64,000 nucleotides of DNA from Tetrahymena elliotti 4EA (Eukaryota > Ciliophora > Oligohymenophorea > Hymenostomatida > Tetrahymenidae), in contig JH720307.1 of NCBI GenBank assembly GCA_000231825.2, forward strand, positions 700,892-764,891, given 5' to 3'. Under the pieces are notes generated by a model. It was given only the letters and a program-made list of their open reading frames with translations, made no database searches and was not told the origin of the DNA. Shown piece by piece: positions 12,029 through 24,781 of the stretch. A program made the translations under genes and the position numbers. Numbering within the stretch: position 1 is the stretch's first letter; every line of letters begins with the position of its first letter.

Positions 12029-14618
12029 TCAAGATTACTTAACCCAGCTTCCATTGCTGAAAGCTACAACTTTTTAAGTATTTTTTTGTTCCATAGTTGT
12101 TAATACTCTACCATTATAACAATAAGAGAGACCTTTTATAGAAGTATTAAATAATTCCACTGGGTTTCTACCAAGCCCAACAGAGAACTGCAAGGCTTAG
12201 CTTTCGCTTTTTAGTGTAAGTATAAAATTATTTGGCAGAGACTTTTATTAATCATAAACTTAATCCCTTGATGTTTCATCACCACCAAATACAATTATTG
12301 ATCCACTGTCATTTATTTATGCAACACCACAAGAAGGTCTAATTAAGAATTCAGAATAAAGCAATCCAGATTCATGGGAAAGCATGACTTCTCTCCATTA
12401 ATCAAACATAGGCTCGTAATACTAAATTAGATTGATTTTTGGTTAAACAGCTACACTAAAAGCTATAATATATTTATTTTTATAAACGCAAACACCCATT
12501 TAAGCACTTTGACCTATCATTGGTGCAATTTTAACCCATTCTAAATAAAAAATATTTAATTTTAATAAAATAATTATTCAAAAATTAAAAAATTTAATTT
12601 ACATCTATCAGATAAGTTAAGGCGTTCACATTTATCAAGAAGTTAATGTTATTAATCAAAACCACCCAATGCATATAGAGCATTATTTAAGTAAACTAGT
12701 CCATGGAGGAATCTTGGTACCATCATATTAGGTTTCTTTTCTAGAGTTCTATACTTAAAATCTACTTTATAGCATTCACTCCACACCTACATAGATTAAG
12801 GATCAATACCACCACATAAGTAAACATCACTTTTAATTATTTAAAATATTTTATTAAACAATAATTTTCTTTTAATAGATAATTTTACCCTTATGGTGTA
12901 ATTACAGTTTAATGGTCATTAGGAATCTTAAACGAGATATCTAATTCAATCTTTTACCATCTAACATTTACTATTTAATTGTCGTTTACAATTGTATTTA
13001 GGTCTATAAAGTATAATTCATTTGTTCCAGGTTAGAAATAGTAAATATATTTTTAATGACAGAACTAATCAAAGTAGTTCTTATTTACTATTGTCCTTGG
13101 GTTGAATGACTAATTCATAGAAGATTGTTAAGGAGCAGCTGTATTTTAATCTAGATATAAAACAAAATGTTTAAACTTTTTAAGAATTGTTAATTCATTT
13201 ACTCGGGAACTCTTATTTAGAGAAGCTTCCCAAAAAATCAGAATTTGGGCTTGGCTTAGAAGGGATTGGAACAGATTTTGGTATTTCTTGTTGAAGATCT
13301 TACTGTCTCTAAACTGGGACAGGATTATTTTCATTCACTAAATTTTTTAATATTTTTAAATTTTGATTAAATTAAATTACAAATTACAATAAGGATTTTA
13401 AGATTATTGGACAGCTCTTGATTAATCCTAAGGAGGTAAAACATTATATTTGGTAGCCTTTATAGGACTATTGTTAATTGACATGTCAAATGGAACTGCA
13501 CGATTGTTTTATTGAGGATTAGCTATTATGTTTTAAGCAGATTTAATCAATTAATTTTAATAAGTTTTGTTATTTTAATTTGCATTAATTGGTTATTGAG
13601 GAGCAAACTGCTACTATTAAGGATTTTCATTCAACTTAGATTGATAAAGAGTATTTTAAGGTTAATTGTAATTTGTAGCAGTGTATGGATTCTTATCTTC
13701 AAAATTGAAATTTAAATCGTCTTCATCATAAAAGATTTCAGAATTTTTAATACTAGCAAACTTGGCTAATTCAACATTCATATTGTAAAGCTTGCTATCA
13801 TCTGTAAAGATATCTACGCTCTTCTTTGAAATAAGTTGAATAAATTATTCACATTCTTAATGATAGTGAGCACTTTCATCAAAGAAGTTTTCACTTAACA
13901 AACGGAGAATATATTTAAGATATTTAGGTCCATCTAACTTTTATTTGATAGAGTGCAATTCTTAGTGCTTTTATTGAGCAAATCCTTCAGCCATATTAAG
14001 TTCCTTCTCGAAATGAGTTCTTTTGAAGTTTAATTGCTTTCCTAATTCGTTTTCTAAGTTCTCAAAATAGCTATCAATAACTTTGATCACCTTATTTTTT
14101 GCAAATAAAATCTTTTCAGCCAAATTAACTTAAATATTTTCTTTTTATTCTTTGGCCTCACGTAATTTTTTAAGATCAGATGCATACAATTCTTCTAATT
14201 CTTAAACAGCTTCTTTACATTCAGTTTGTATTTTATCAATATTTTCTATTTCTACAGGCTAATTATTGCTCTCCCTGCTCTTTAAGTAGCTTGTAATACA
14301 TTTTGGGCAAAGAGGCATAAGTGATTTCTTACAAAAATTAGTAATTATCATTTCAGGATGATAAATACATTGCTAACTAAAAATTTATTAAATGTTTTGA
14401 GCATTTTAATTCTACTAAGCCACCTATGTTAACCTAGAATGTGAAAGCTTGTTATTGTTTATAATTATATTCTATGGGGGTCGAAATTAGTTATTAGACT
14501 AATTCAAATTGCTTTAAAATACTAGCTAAGTATTATTTGTGCTATTTTGTGCATTAGCTAAGTATGGATTCTACTAATAATTGTCAAATATTTTATTAGG
14601 ACTATTATTTCTGCTCAT
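12029..14618 (-). CDS. Kelch-repeat protein with zinc-binding, coiled-coil N-terminus
   Basis: 788-aa protein from five exons: 14618-13388, 13337-13203, 13150-12889, 12829-12603 and 12540-12029; introns are 50, 52, 59 and 62 nt and every phase closes. Residues 84-107 hold a B-box-like cluster C84-x2-H87, C96, C104-x2-C107. Then follows a charged coiled-coil region (about 120-290) rich in Lys, Glu and Gln, a linker, and C-terminal kelch repeats from about 500 with segments such as YLCGGID, YALGGFD, QWVKIAPM and IIVFGGDE. The order zinc module, coiled coil, beta-propeller resembles TRIM-like proteins, although no RING is seen. Kelch propellers bind partners, often E3-ligase substrates or cytoskeletal proteins; the actual partner is unknown. 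Start is the first ATG of the frame. Confidence 0.85.
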
Positions 14619-15925
14619 TTTCAAAATAAAATTTTATTCTCAAATGCTTTATGAAACTAAATCTATTTAGCGTGATCGTTTTTGTCTGACGACTCTTTGG
14701 ATTCCTATATCCTACAGTATGCTTTTTTTAAATTATGTCTTAATTTAATAAAACAAATAAAGTCTTAAATTTCTTAAATAATTTTTGATTTTGGTTTATT
14801 GGAAGATTTTCTTGTTGATTCCGTTGCTTTTGTTCAGTTTTTATTTTATTTGTATTTTATAAATAAATAAATTTTTTTCATCACAAATACATGCAAATCC
14901 AAATGAAAAAAAATTATTAATAATTTAATTTTCATTTTTTTTTGAATTAAATCTTCAAAGGACCAAACAAAAATAAAATCAATCTAAATAATTATTAGCT
15001 GGATTCAAATTTTTTTAATTTAAAATATTCCCTTTTCTGTATGGATATGAATGAATAAAGAAATGTTAAATAACAATTAAAAATATGCAAAAAACTAGCA
15101 AATTCAAATAGAAAAAATTAAACAATCTAATAATTGTATTTACATATTTTTCAATTGAAAAAAATGCTAATATAATAATTAAACCATTTAATATTAATGA
15201 ATTATTTTTTTTATTAAATTCTATCAAGAAAATGAAATTTATATAATAATTTTCCACAATTATTTTAACATGAATCATAAAAATTGTTCTTTCTTTCTAA
15301 AAAAATATTTTTATTATTTAGCATTTACTTTATTTTTATGATAAATATTAAATGTTTGAGTTTATTAATTATTACTAAGTACATAAAAAAGCAAAGCAAA
15401 TAGATTAAAATAGCGAGGCTTGTATAGTGAAGATAAAGTTTAGGTTAAAAATTAATAATTTGAAATAATTCAAGAAGATGTAAAAAATACATAGATATTT
15501 CTGATAGATAAGATAAAACTACAAGTTTGAAATATTATTTTTTCTACTCTATAATGCCGAGTGAAGAGTATTATAAGTGACTAAACTAATTTATGATAGA
15601 AAATATATAAAGAAGTTCAAAAGAAATTACAAATAATAATTATTAAAGCTGTATTGTATCTATCACTATAAATTTTATTATGTTCTGATATACTTCTTAT
15701 ATCAATAATTTAAATAATTATCAGACTTTTTAGAATAGATAAAAACTAGCAGTTCTCTATGTTAAAAACAAAGAGGGAGCTAAGAATTTTGAATTATATT
15801 TGCACTGAATAAATAGAAATTAAATACATTTGAAGGATAAATCAAATAATAATTTCTAGATTAATTAAATTAATTAAATATTAAGTAAATAGTTATTTTG
15901 TCAGATAGTTATTAGTATTATCTCA
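14619..15925. other. Intergenic between divergent genes
   Basis: 1.3 kb between the kelch start (minus) and the TMEM198-like start (plus). A slightly less AT-rich stretch near 14690-14720 lies just upstream of the kelch start and is probably its leader. Nothing else is supportable. Confidence 0.55.
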
Positions 15926-18362
15926 ATGAATATTTTTATTAAATCTAAGCAAGGTAGAATCCTTCTTCTCCTACTCCTTCTTCTCCAAACTCTAAATTTA
16001 GCAAATGGAGATGGAACGCTATGCAATTAAGTATTTAATTATGATGCTTATTTCTCTGTCTCTCTCCTCAAATCTACTAGTCATTATTCCTACAAGATTT
16101 TTAACACCTAAGCAAGCTAGGGCAATTTTACATACAAGATCACAGATACTCTGACAAATGCAGCAACAGATCCCAATTTTAGTTCAATAGGTTACGATTT
16201 AGTTTTTAATTTCTGCTCATACGTATCTTATTTAAGTACTGAAACTTCTTACTGCCCAACTTAAATGAATGCTTTACCATAAAGTACATATTCTATGCTA
16301 GTTAACCTTGACGCTTCTGGTAATAGTTATGGAAACAATTGCTAAAATTAAATAGTACCAACTTATTTAGCATCAGGTTCTAAATTTGACAATTATCATT
16401 TTGAATTGATTGACAATGATAAGCCTCAAGATGGATTTATTTATTAGCAATATTTTCCACAACAAAGAGTTGTTTAAATAACCAATCCAGACAGCTCTAT
16501 TACTAATTAAGTATAAAGCTACAATAATAGTATTACCTATATCATCAGATGTGATAAAAGCGAAACCTAAACTCTCAACATAAAAGGATGGAAATATATA
16601 AGTAATACAACATATTATGGTTTCTTTGTAGAGGCCACCTCTAAATATGGATGCCCTACTTTATAATTATCAAAACTATGGGAAATTCTCTCAGATAACT
16701 CTGTAATTAAATAATTATTTACATTCTTCTTTTTTTAATAGAAAAGCAACTTGAAATTTATGCTAAAATGTTTAATTTTTAAAATAGATTTTTGAATATT
16801 TCTGTGCTTTATTAACAAACAATCCTTTAAAATTAAATTAATTTTATTTTATTTTGTTAATTAGATTATTTTTACAATCGCAATGATTCTTTTAGGAGCT
16901 GCATTATGCTTCTTTGGACTGAAGCTTTATAAGCCTACTTTATTCATCATAGGTTATATTACTGGTTTTGGTGGTATTGTTGCTATAATGGGTGAATTTG
17001 TTATCAGATATGACAGCGATTCAATTATGGCTTATGCCTGTTTGATTATTGCAGTATTGTTTGGTGTACTTACAGGCTATCTTACTGTATCACTTCCAAA
17101 GGTAGGATTTTTTGCTTTGGGAATGTGGCTTGGTATTGTATTAGCTCTTCTTTTTAACAATGCTTTCCTTTATAAAATACAAGTAGATAATTAGTTTGTA
17201 GTTCTTTGGATCACTATTGGTGTTTTAGCTATAATTATGGGACTTATGAGTTTCTTTTTCTATAGACATTGTGTTATGGTTTGTACTGGTTTTATAGGCT
17301 CATATTGTCTTATCCGTCCTTTTGGTTGGATTTTAGGCGACTTCCCTAATGAACTTTAAATTGCTCAAGAATTAAAATATGGTCAAATTTCTTCCGTACC
17401 TAACTTATTTTACTTGTACTTTGCTCTCATTTTGCTTATTGGAGCTATAGGTATTAAATTTTAGTACAGTATGTACTTCTCTCGTAGACAATAAGAAGAA
17501 GAAAATGATCTTTAACTTTATCTTGCTGACCCTGATTTTATTGATATGAATAAATCTTTGTTAGATAAAAATGATGAAGATTTAACAGTTAAAGAGAAAA
17601 AAACAAAAGAAAAGCTTATCCGTATGCAAAAAAATGTAGAAAAAGAAAAGCAGAGATAAGAAAAATTTATGAGAAGAGCTGATAGATTAAAAAGACGAGA
17701 AAAAGGTGAAGAAGTTAGTGATGATTCTGAAGATTCTGAAGATGATGAAGATAATGACTCTGATAATAGTGATTAAGAAAAAGGACGTAAGTCAAAAAGA
17801 TCAAGATCAAAATCAAAGGATTTAGAATTATTTGGAGCAATCAATAAAACTTCATCTAAAAGAAAATCAAAAGTTAAATCAATAAAAAAATAAAATTCTA
17901 ACTCATCAAATGAAGATTAGTAATATGGTGATGATCATGTAGTTGAAAAATAGGACAACAAGAAGTTTTCTAATTTGGTAAGGATTTTATTCTTTATTTA
18001 ATTTAAACCAATAAAATTTTACAAAAACATAAATTAACTCATTATAAAATTTAATAAAATAGTTTGCAGGAATAAAAAAGAATAAGAAACTTGATTAAGA
18101 TGAAGAAAAAGGCATTGAAATGGATGATTTAAGTGAAAATAGCTATCAAGAACCTGTTACAAGCAAAAAAACTAAAGAATAATCTAAAAAGTAGACTAAG
18201 AATGACTCAGATAATGATTATAACAATAATTTTAATAACAATAATTCAGATAAAGAGAAGTCAGAAAATTCTGATCATTCTGATTCTGATAACGATAAAA
18301 AAAAGAAGAAAAGTGCCAAAGATATTGCTAAACTTGCTAAATCCTAAAAAAAGAAAAAATGA
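15926..18362 (+). CDS. MRH-like lumenal domain plus TMEM198-type seven-helix membrane protein
   Basis: 729-aa protein from exons 15926-16702, 16865-17977 and 18063-18362 (introns 162 and 85 nt, all phases closed). It starts with a signal peptide (leucine run at residues 10-18). Next is an extracytoplasmic region of about 220 residues with paired cysteines ending in a GFFVEATSKYGCP segment, which resembles a mannose-6-phosphate-receptor-homology domain. Seven hydrophobic helices follow (about residues 260-470), matching the TM7S3/TM198 (DUF4203) family. The cytoplasmic tail is very acidic and basic, with Ser/Asp/Glu and Lys/Arg runs typical of CK2-type phosphorylation regions. MRH domains bind glycans, so a sorting or glycan-sensing receptor is plausible but inferred. 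TMEM198 proteins scaffold Wnt receptor kinases in animals; that role cannot be transferred here. Confidence 0.75.
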
Positions 18363-19429
18363 ATAATAAATTTTTAGAACTAACATATTTTAACATTTTT
18401 TCTTATTTCTATGAAAGGCTCATTTTTAACAAAAATCTTGTTAAGAATTAATTCTTTAATGTAATATATTTTTTGCTTTGATTAACTAATAATAATCTTA
18501 ATAATGTTTTATTTGTGATCAATCAACAAATTAATAAATCAAAAATTATTTAGTGTATTTTCTTTCAAGTAAAACTTAAATTTAAACTCTCAAATAGTCT
18601 TTTTTTAAAAATTATAATTTAAATTATTTTTTTAACAAATCTAAATTTAAATGCTAAAATAAATAATATTTACATGAGTAGTTAATTGTTTTATTCTCAA
18701 ATTTCAAAAATATTTAAATCACTTTTGCTTTTAATTTAATTTTTTTAATTTATTATGAGTAATTAATACTATTAACTTATTCAACATTTAAATTTTTATA
18801 GATTAATTCACAAAAATCTTTAGTAAATCAATCAAAAAAATAAATCGAATATTTTTTCTCTTCTTTCAATTTTAAATGAATGTAAATATATAAAAAAATC
18901 AAAATAATTTTTTGAAACAAAAGCTTGAAAAAAAAAGAAACAAATTTTGATCAGAAAAAGTTCAAAATATTTTTATGCATTTTAATGATACATTTTGGAA
19001 GAATATTTTTTATCAAAATTGACTTAAAATAAATACATATCAATTATATTGATTAAAATAGAAATATTTCTACTTTTTAAATATTTGAAAAAGTTTAAAA
19101 CAAGATTTATTTTTAATCTTTAAAAATCTGATTTTTTTTTTATAAATTGATTTTTTTTATGTTTGATAAATATGAAAAAGTAATATTAGAACTTATTTGT
19201 TTGGTTTGATGAAAATAAATTTAATAGCAATTTGTTTTTTGAATATTTACCATTCCTTTAAATATTGGTGGTATCAATCAAGTTACTTTGCTTCTTTATA
19301 TTTAATTTAATAACTAATATAATACTAAATTATTTATTAACTTTTTGCAAATTATTTTTTTTATTTATATTCAGTATTACAAAAGATATAAAAAGTCTTG
19401 AGGAAACATTTTAAATACTATTAATTCAA
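18363..19429. other. Intergenic, AT-rich
   Basis: About 1.07 kb of A/T-run-rich DNA between two same-strand genes. No feature supported. Confidence 0.6.
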
Positions 19430-22400
19430 ATGATAGCTCCTCAGGCAGGATTTCTTCCTTCTATTTATCTTCAATAGAATATCAGAAATACACCAAATAT
19501 TGCTTAGAAGGGAGCATACAATATATTAAATTTACCTCAAATAAATAAACACAATCAAAATTAACTTCATGGGTATTCAATTGATAATCCTACAAGCAAT
19601 TAAAAGAACTAAACTTATGGGTATAGGCCAGAATCTCACAATTAAAGATATAACAATAATAACCTAAATTAACCATACATCTAACAATAAAATAACTATT
19701 CTCCTAATAGATTTCCATAAAATTAATAAAATATAAACTATTCTACAAACCAGAATTATCAAAATAATTAAACTCTAAACCATTAACAATAAAATCTAAA
19801 TAATTTTCAAAATCGACAATTCAATTAGGGTAATGTTTAGATTGCGGATTACTAAAATCAGTAAAATGCTTATTTATTTTAGGATAATTAAAATCAGATT
19901 AATGAATTAGGTTAATAATAAAGCTAATAATTTTAGCAGCAACCTACTTATCAATAAAATTAATTCTAGCAAAATAGGAATTAATATTATTAACCTAATA
20001 TGAATATGTAAAATATGTAATATTTTTATGGATAAAATTTATAACAAAACCATAATTACAATTAATCTCCTTCACAAAATTTTAACAATTATAACTAATT
20101 AAATGATAATAATTAATATTAAAATGGAAAATATTATGGAATAAATGATAGAGAAAGAAAGTCTTAAAGTGAAAATTCAAGAAATACTTAACACCTGTAA
20201 AAGCAAAATCTAAATTTTATATGTTCTGATTAAAAAAATATGGGGGTTGATAACAAGCAAGATCTAGCTAATGCTCTTAAGCTATAAGTGATTAAATTAA
20301 TTCCTTTTAAGATTGAATTAATTTGTTTTTAAAAATAAAAAGATGGAAGAAAAGAAGAAAAGACAGTTAGAAGAAAAAGAAAAAAATAGGCTTCATGAAT
20401 TAAGTTTGCTGAATTATAATTTAAAGAATAGTCCTTTCACAAAGTAAAATATTTATAAAACAATTTAATTGATTAAATTTAAATAGGAATTAGGTTAATA
20501 GATAAGAGCAGTTCATATAAAAAATTAAAGAAACCTCACCAAACAAATCTCAACAATATTCTATTAGTTATGATATTTAAAGCTAACCATAAATGAACTA
20601 ACCCATAACATAAACAGTAATCAACAACCCATATGTAATATTGTTTTGACAATTTATTAATTTAATGATTAAAAACCTTTCTTCAAATTTGCTAAAAAAG
20701 ATTCCCTAGGAACAATAGATTGATGTAGATTAGATGAATACAGCAAATTATAATCAATAAAATCAAGTTACTTCATTAAATAAATTTATCCAAGCTAACT
20801 AACTGTAATAAATACCTTAGGTTATAGTTGCTAGCCAGATTAATAAGCCTAGCCAAAATAATGCCAATTTATAAGCTAACTAGTAAATTAATTCTGCAGA
20901 TGTTTATAAAGCATAATAATAATTTTAGAAGAAATCTATGATCATAGCTAACAATAATGTAATTTTAAACTAAGAACAGCAGGAGAAAGATGTGAAATCT
21001 TAAAAATTTATGGAATATTAGTAATTTTTGCTTTAGTAAATAGAAGAATAGAAAGCTAAAAAAAAGCTTGAAAAACAAAAGAAAATAGAAGAAGAATTAT
21101 TTTATGAATAATAATTTTTAAAATAAATAGAATAGCAGCAAAATAAAGATGAAACAGATAAGTATAAATAGCAATAATAATATTTAAATGTTGATAAATC
21201 CAACAAACAATAAATGATTTAAAATTAATTGTAGAAGAATACTGTCTAGATAAACACTAATTAAGTTATTGAACTTTAACCTAGTATAGAAATAGAATAA
21301 AATTTTAAGAGATAGTCTTCAGCTTAATCAACTATTTCTCAGAATGAAGAAGTAAATTTGAAGTTTTTTTTATTTTATTTACATATTTTTTAGTCAAAAG
21401 CCTTGAAGAAAAGTATCTTAACAAGATCACAGAGGAGCTATACCACTAACAATGAATAAAATAGGAACTAATCAAAAGAAATGGAGATAAGTTAAAAAAT
21501 AGCTTTAGCTATGTAGTATTAAAATTAATACTAAGTGAATCCTATGTATATGAATCCATCTGAGAATTAATTTCCAAATTTATATGGGTAATAATACAAT
21601 ATTGAATAAAATTAAAATATCATCGAATTTCAAAAAATGATAAGTGACATGATGAATTAATTAACAGAAAACTAGCAACATATCCAAAATGTACTTAAAT
21701 AAGTTAAAAACTAAAGTGAGGAGAACACTAAATACACTTAAAATTAGCTTAAAGATATATAAAAATTAATTGTTGAATAATAATAATAAACCAATAGGAG
21801 TTATTAAGATCCTAATTAAACTTAAAAAAGTTTTAATTTTGATTAAATTTCCAGTCGAGAGCTGGCTAGTAATCATTAACAGTTTAAGACACCTCAAAAA
21901 ATGTAATAATCCCCTAATTAAATATCATAAGCTGTTGGGAATAATGTCGATTTACAAGATACATTATATAAATAAAATCATCATAAAATAAGGTCGTCAC
22001 ATTCAGTTGATAGAGAAAATATTTAAAGTAGTTCATCAAAATATAAGTAATCTAATAAATTTAGATCTCCTGTAAATAATAAAAACACAGACCCAATAAA
22101 ACCTTATAGACCTAAGTAGCATGATATAGCAGATTTTGTTAATTTAGATTCTAAAAGATCACATGAAAAATAAAAAATTAATTAAAACATAAATGAATTA
22201 AACAACAATAGTGTTTTTTTAAAATATGGATCTTAGGATAGTAGTAGACCTGCTGATAATAGCCAGTAAAATTCAGTTAGTGAAGGATTTAACATAAAAG
22301 AATAAATTTAAGAAAATTTTAATATACCAACAAATGAGCTTCCTAATAGTAATAGAAAACAGAAATATGAAATGGTTCCTGTAGAAGAGGATGGTTAAAG

Positions 22401-22617
22401 TAATATTGAGAGTTTAGAGTAATCGCTAAAGCCTAATTAAATGAGCTTAGTTAAAAACCAAAGTGGAAGCAAAAAAAGCATGAAAAAAAGTATAAAAAAA
22501 TTAAATCAGTTAGATATAGAAAAAGTTCTTGAAAAGAACTCCTCAAGACTTGAAAACTTAAATGAGTTAGAAAACAAAAGTGTTTTTATACAAGACATTA
22601 ACTTTAAAAATATATGA
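19430..22617 (+). CDS. 993-aa Q/N-rich coiled-coil protein, unknown function
   Basis: Not recognised. Exons 19430-20287, 20343-20443, 20487-20634, 20701-21351 and 21394-22617, with introns of 55, 43, 66 and 42 nt and all phases closed. The first 270 residues are almost pure Asn, Gln, Tyr and Ser with short NYNQ-like runs, a prion-like composition. A short basic coiled-coil helix (MEEKKKRQLEEKEK) opens exon 2. Exon 4 has a second helix rich in Lys, Glu and Gln (near 21030-21160). Exon 5 is again Q/N/S-rich, with a helical segment near 21620-21760 and a Lys/Glu/Leu-rich C-terminus. The first intron starts with the less usual GTGATT; it is needed because the following frame would otherwise break. 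Prion-like flanks around coiled coils suggest a condensate or cytoskeletal scaffold, but this rests on composition alone. Confidence 0.75.
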
Positions 22618-22879
22618 AAAAAGAAGATCATTTTATTGTTGATTTACAAGCTTACTTACATACATACATTTTTCCAAATATTTAAAATGAACTTACTATT
22701 TATTATCTAAATTAAATCATAAAAACTTTGTGAAAATAATAATTTACTTTTAAACTAAATAATAGACTTAATATTTTAGCCAAAAGCATTAATTTTAAAA
22801 CTTATTAGAAAAGAAAGATTATTTATTTATTTCCTTTAGTTATAATTGAGTTTATTTTTAATTATTAAAATATTGTTTA

Positions 22880-23068
22880 ATTGTAAAATTTGTTTTCTTT
22901 TACATTTATTCCATTTTTCTTTTGAATCAAATTATTTGCTTGAGGAGTTCCTACTCCTCCAATGTAAGGTTTTGGATAAGGTCTGGGATTAGGGTTTTTA
23001 AATTAACTTATTAAATTTTTAAATTGAATTTCTTAATAATAATTATGAAAATACAAAACTATTTCAAA
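22880..23068 (-). CDS. Exon-like segment of unassigned gene
   Basis: On the minus strand the stretch ending at 22880 translates, after an intron-like acceptor TTTATTTAG at 23077-23069, into a well-composed peptide including PNPRPYPKPYIGGVGTP. Its GC content (about 45 percent over some 70 bp near 22930-23000) stands out sharply from the surrounding AT-rich DNA and matches exon composition in this window. The frame is the same as that of the TGA ending the upstream coiled-coil gene. It could therefore be an alternative last exon of that gene, spliced from a GT inside its final exon. It could also be exon 2 of a small gene starting at ATGATG at 23261-23256, overlapping that stop. I cannot decide between these. 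The frame stays open to a TGA at 22630-22628, 11 bp beyond the stop of the convergent plus-strand gene. Confidence 0.4.
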
Positions 23069-23254
23069 CTAAATAAAAAAAAATTTATTAACAAAAATAA
23101 ATAATAATTTATTTATAAATTGTTAAATTTACACAAAAATACTAATAAATATTGTATTTATAATACAATAGAGAATAAATGTTTACTAAATCAATTTTAA
23201 TTCGTAATTTTTTTAAATTCCAATATTTAAAAGATATTTTTTAAGAAGGATCCA

Positions 23255-24781
23255 TCATTCTTCTTTTAATTCTTAATTATCTCCTATATCATTTGGATCT
23301 TATATTTATTAAATTTACAACTATTTTACTGATTTATCCACTTTATTTACATTAGTTGAATTAAGTATTTAATTCAAATTATCAAGTAAACTTTTCTATA
23401 AAATTTTATTTTAAAATTTTTTTTCTTAAAAAATTAAAATTTACTTTAGCTTAATTTGCACTATTCACACTGTTTGAAGATTTCCTGAACGAATTTTGCT
23501 GCATTTTAATAGATTCAACATTTTCTGAATTATCTTTAATCATTTTGATATGCTCCTTTTAAAAAAATTAATAACATTTTTATATAATCAGCTAATTGTA
23601 ATTTACACTGTCATAGTTAATATCAACATCTTGTTCTTCTTTTGCAAATGCTTTTGAGTACTATATAAAAATTGTTTAACTAAATTAAAAAAAAATTGTG
23701 TACCCTCTCTATTAAGTAATGTATCTCATTAGATAGCTTTTTGTTTATTTCAGAAAATTTTTAATTTTCTTCATTTAAATTATAAATCTCATTTTTAAGT
23801 TTTCTATTTGTTTCTGTAAGCTTTTGCTTATCACTCAACAATTTATCTAAAAATCTAATTGATAAAATTTGATAAAATAGCATCTAATGAATAAAAATTT
23901 ACTGTTTATATTAAGTAATCATCTTTTTAAGCTCCTTTCTTTCTTAGGCAAGAAATTTGTCAATATATTCATTTCTAAAGTTAATTTAAATTTTATTCAA
24001 AGAAAAACAAACAATAAAATCGATTTTACTAAATTTTCTCTGCATTTTATAATTAAATTTGTAGCGAAGTATTTCTTTACTCTAACTTTTTTATTCTCTC
24101 TTTTAAGAAATTATTTTCTTGTTATAAGCTTTCAAAAACAATTCCTTTTTTTTCTTTTTAAGGACTTTAACTAAATGATTGGTTAGGATTTTCATCAAAA
24201 TTAATAACTTTTTAATCACTAAATTTTAAATTATATTGATAAATGCTAAGAAACATTTTATAAATTAAAAAAATTAAGTTACTATTATTCCCTCATTCTC
24301 TTAATACTATCCAACAAATTTATTTTGAGATTTTAAGCCTCCTCTTCTAAATCATTAGAATTCATATACGTATTTTTGATCTAAACATATGAGGTTTCCC
24401 AATATGCTGATTACTTATTATAAAAAGAAAAATTTAATAGTATTTCTACATCATGAAATGTTAAAGATATTACTTACTTTTTCACTTGAATTTCCACTTT
24501 TGATCTATTTAATTGGGCTACTAAATTTATTTTAGCTTAATATTTTATCTTCATAATCAATTTTCTTCTAAAATTCATCTTGATAAAGGTTTTTTTCAAA
24601 GTTTTAATTTATAATTGCATTCATCTCCCTCAATGAAACTACTTTAAAAAAAATGTTTGAGGATATAAGATTTGATATTTTCTAATAAAATACAATTATC
24701 CTTAAAGGAAAGCTAAGGTTATTCTAATTAAGGCTACTAATCGCCTTGGTTTTCATTTTTTTACTCTTCAAAAATGCTCAT
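23255..24781 (-). CDS. Coiled-coil protein, 366 aa, nine exons
   Basis: Not recognised. Exons 24781-24694, 24641-24478, 24413-24283, 24218-24030, 23974-23903, 23854-23704, 23660-23607, 23555-23445 and 23395-23255; all eight introns are 49-65 nt and every phase closes. The protein is mostly charged helix. Heptad-like coiled coil runs from about residue 140 to 270, with stretches such as LKERIKKLEQRN and KLTETNRKLKNEI. The N-terminal part (about 30-65) has a separate basic/acidic helix, SLREMNAIINQNFEKNL. The dense small-exon structure and the single long coiled coil are common among ciliate cytoskeletal and basal-body proteins, but no family-specific motif is visible. The last exon may have an alternative partner downstream near 23068. 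Confidence 0.75.
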
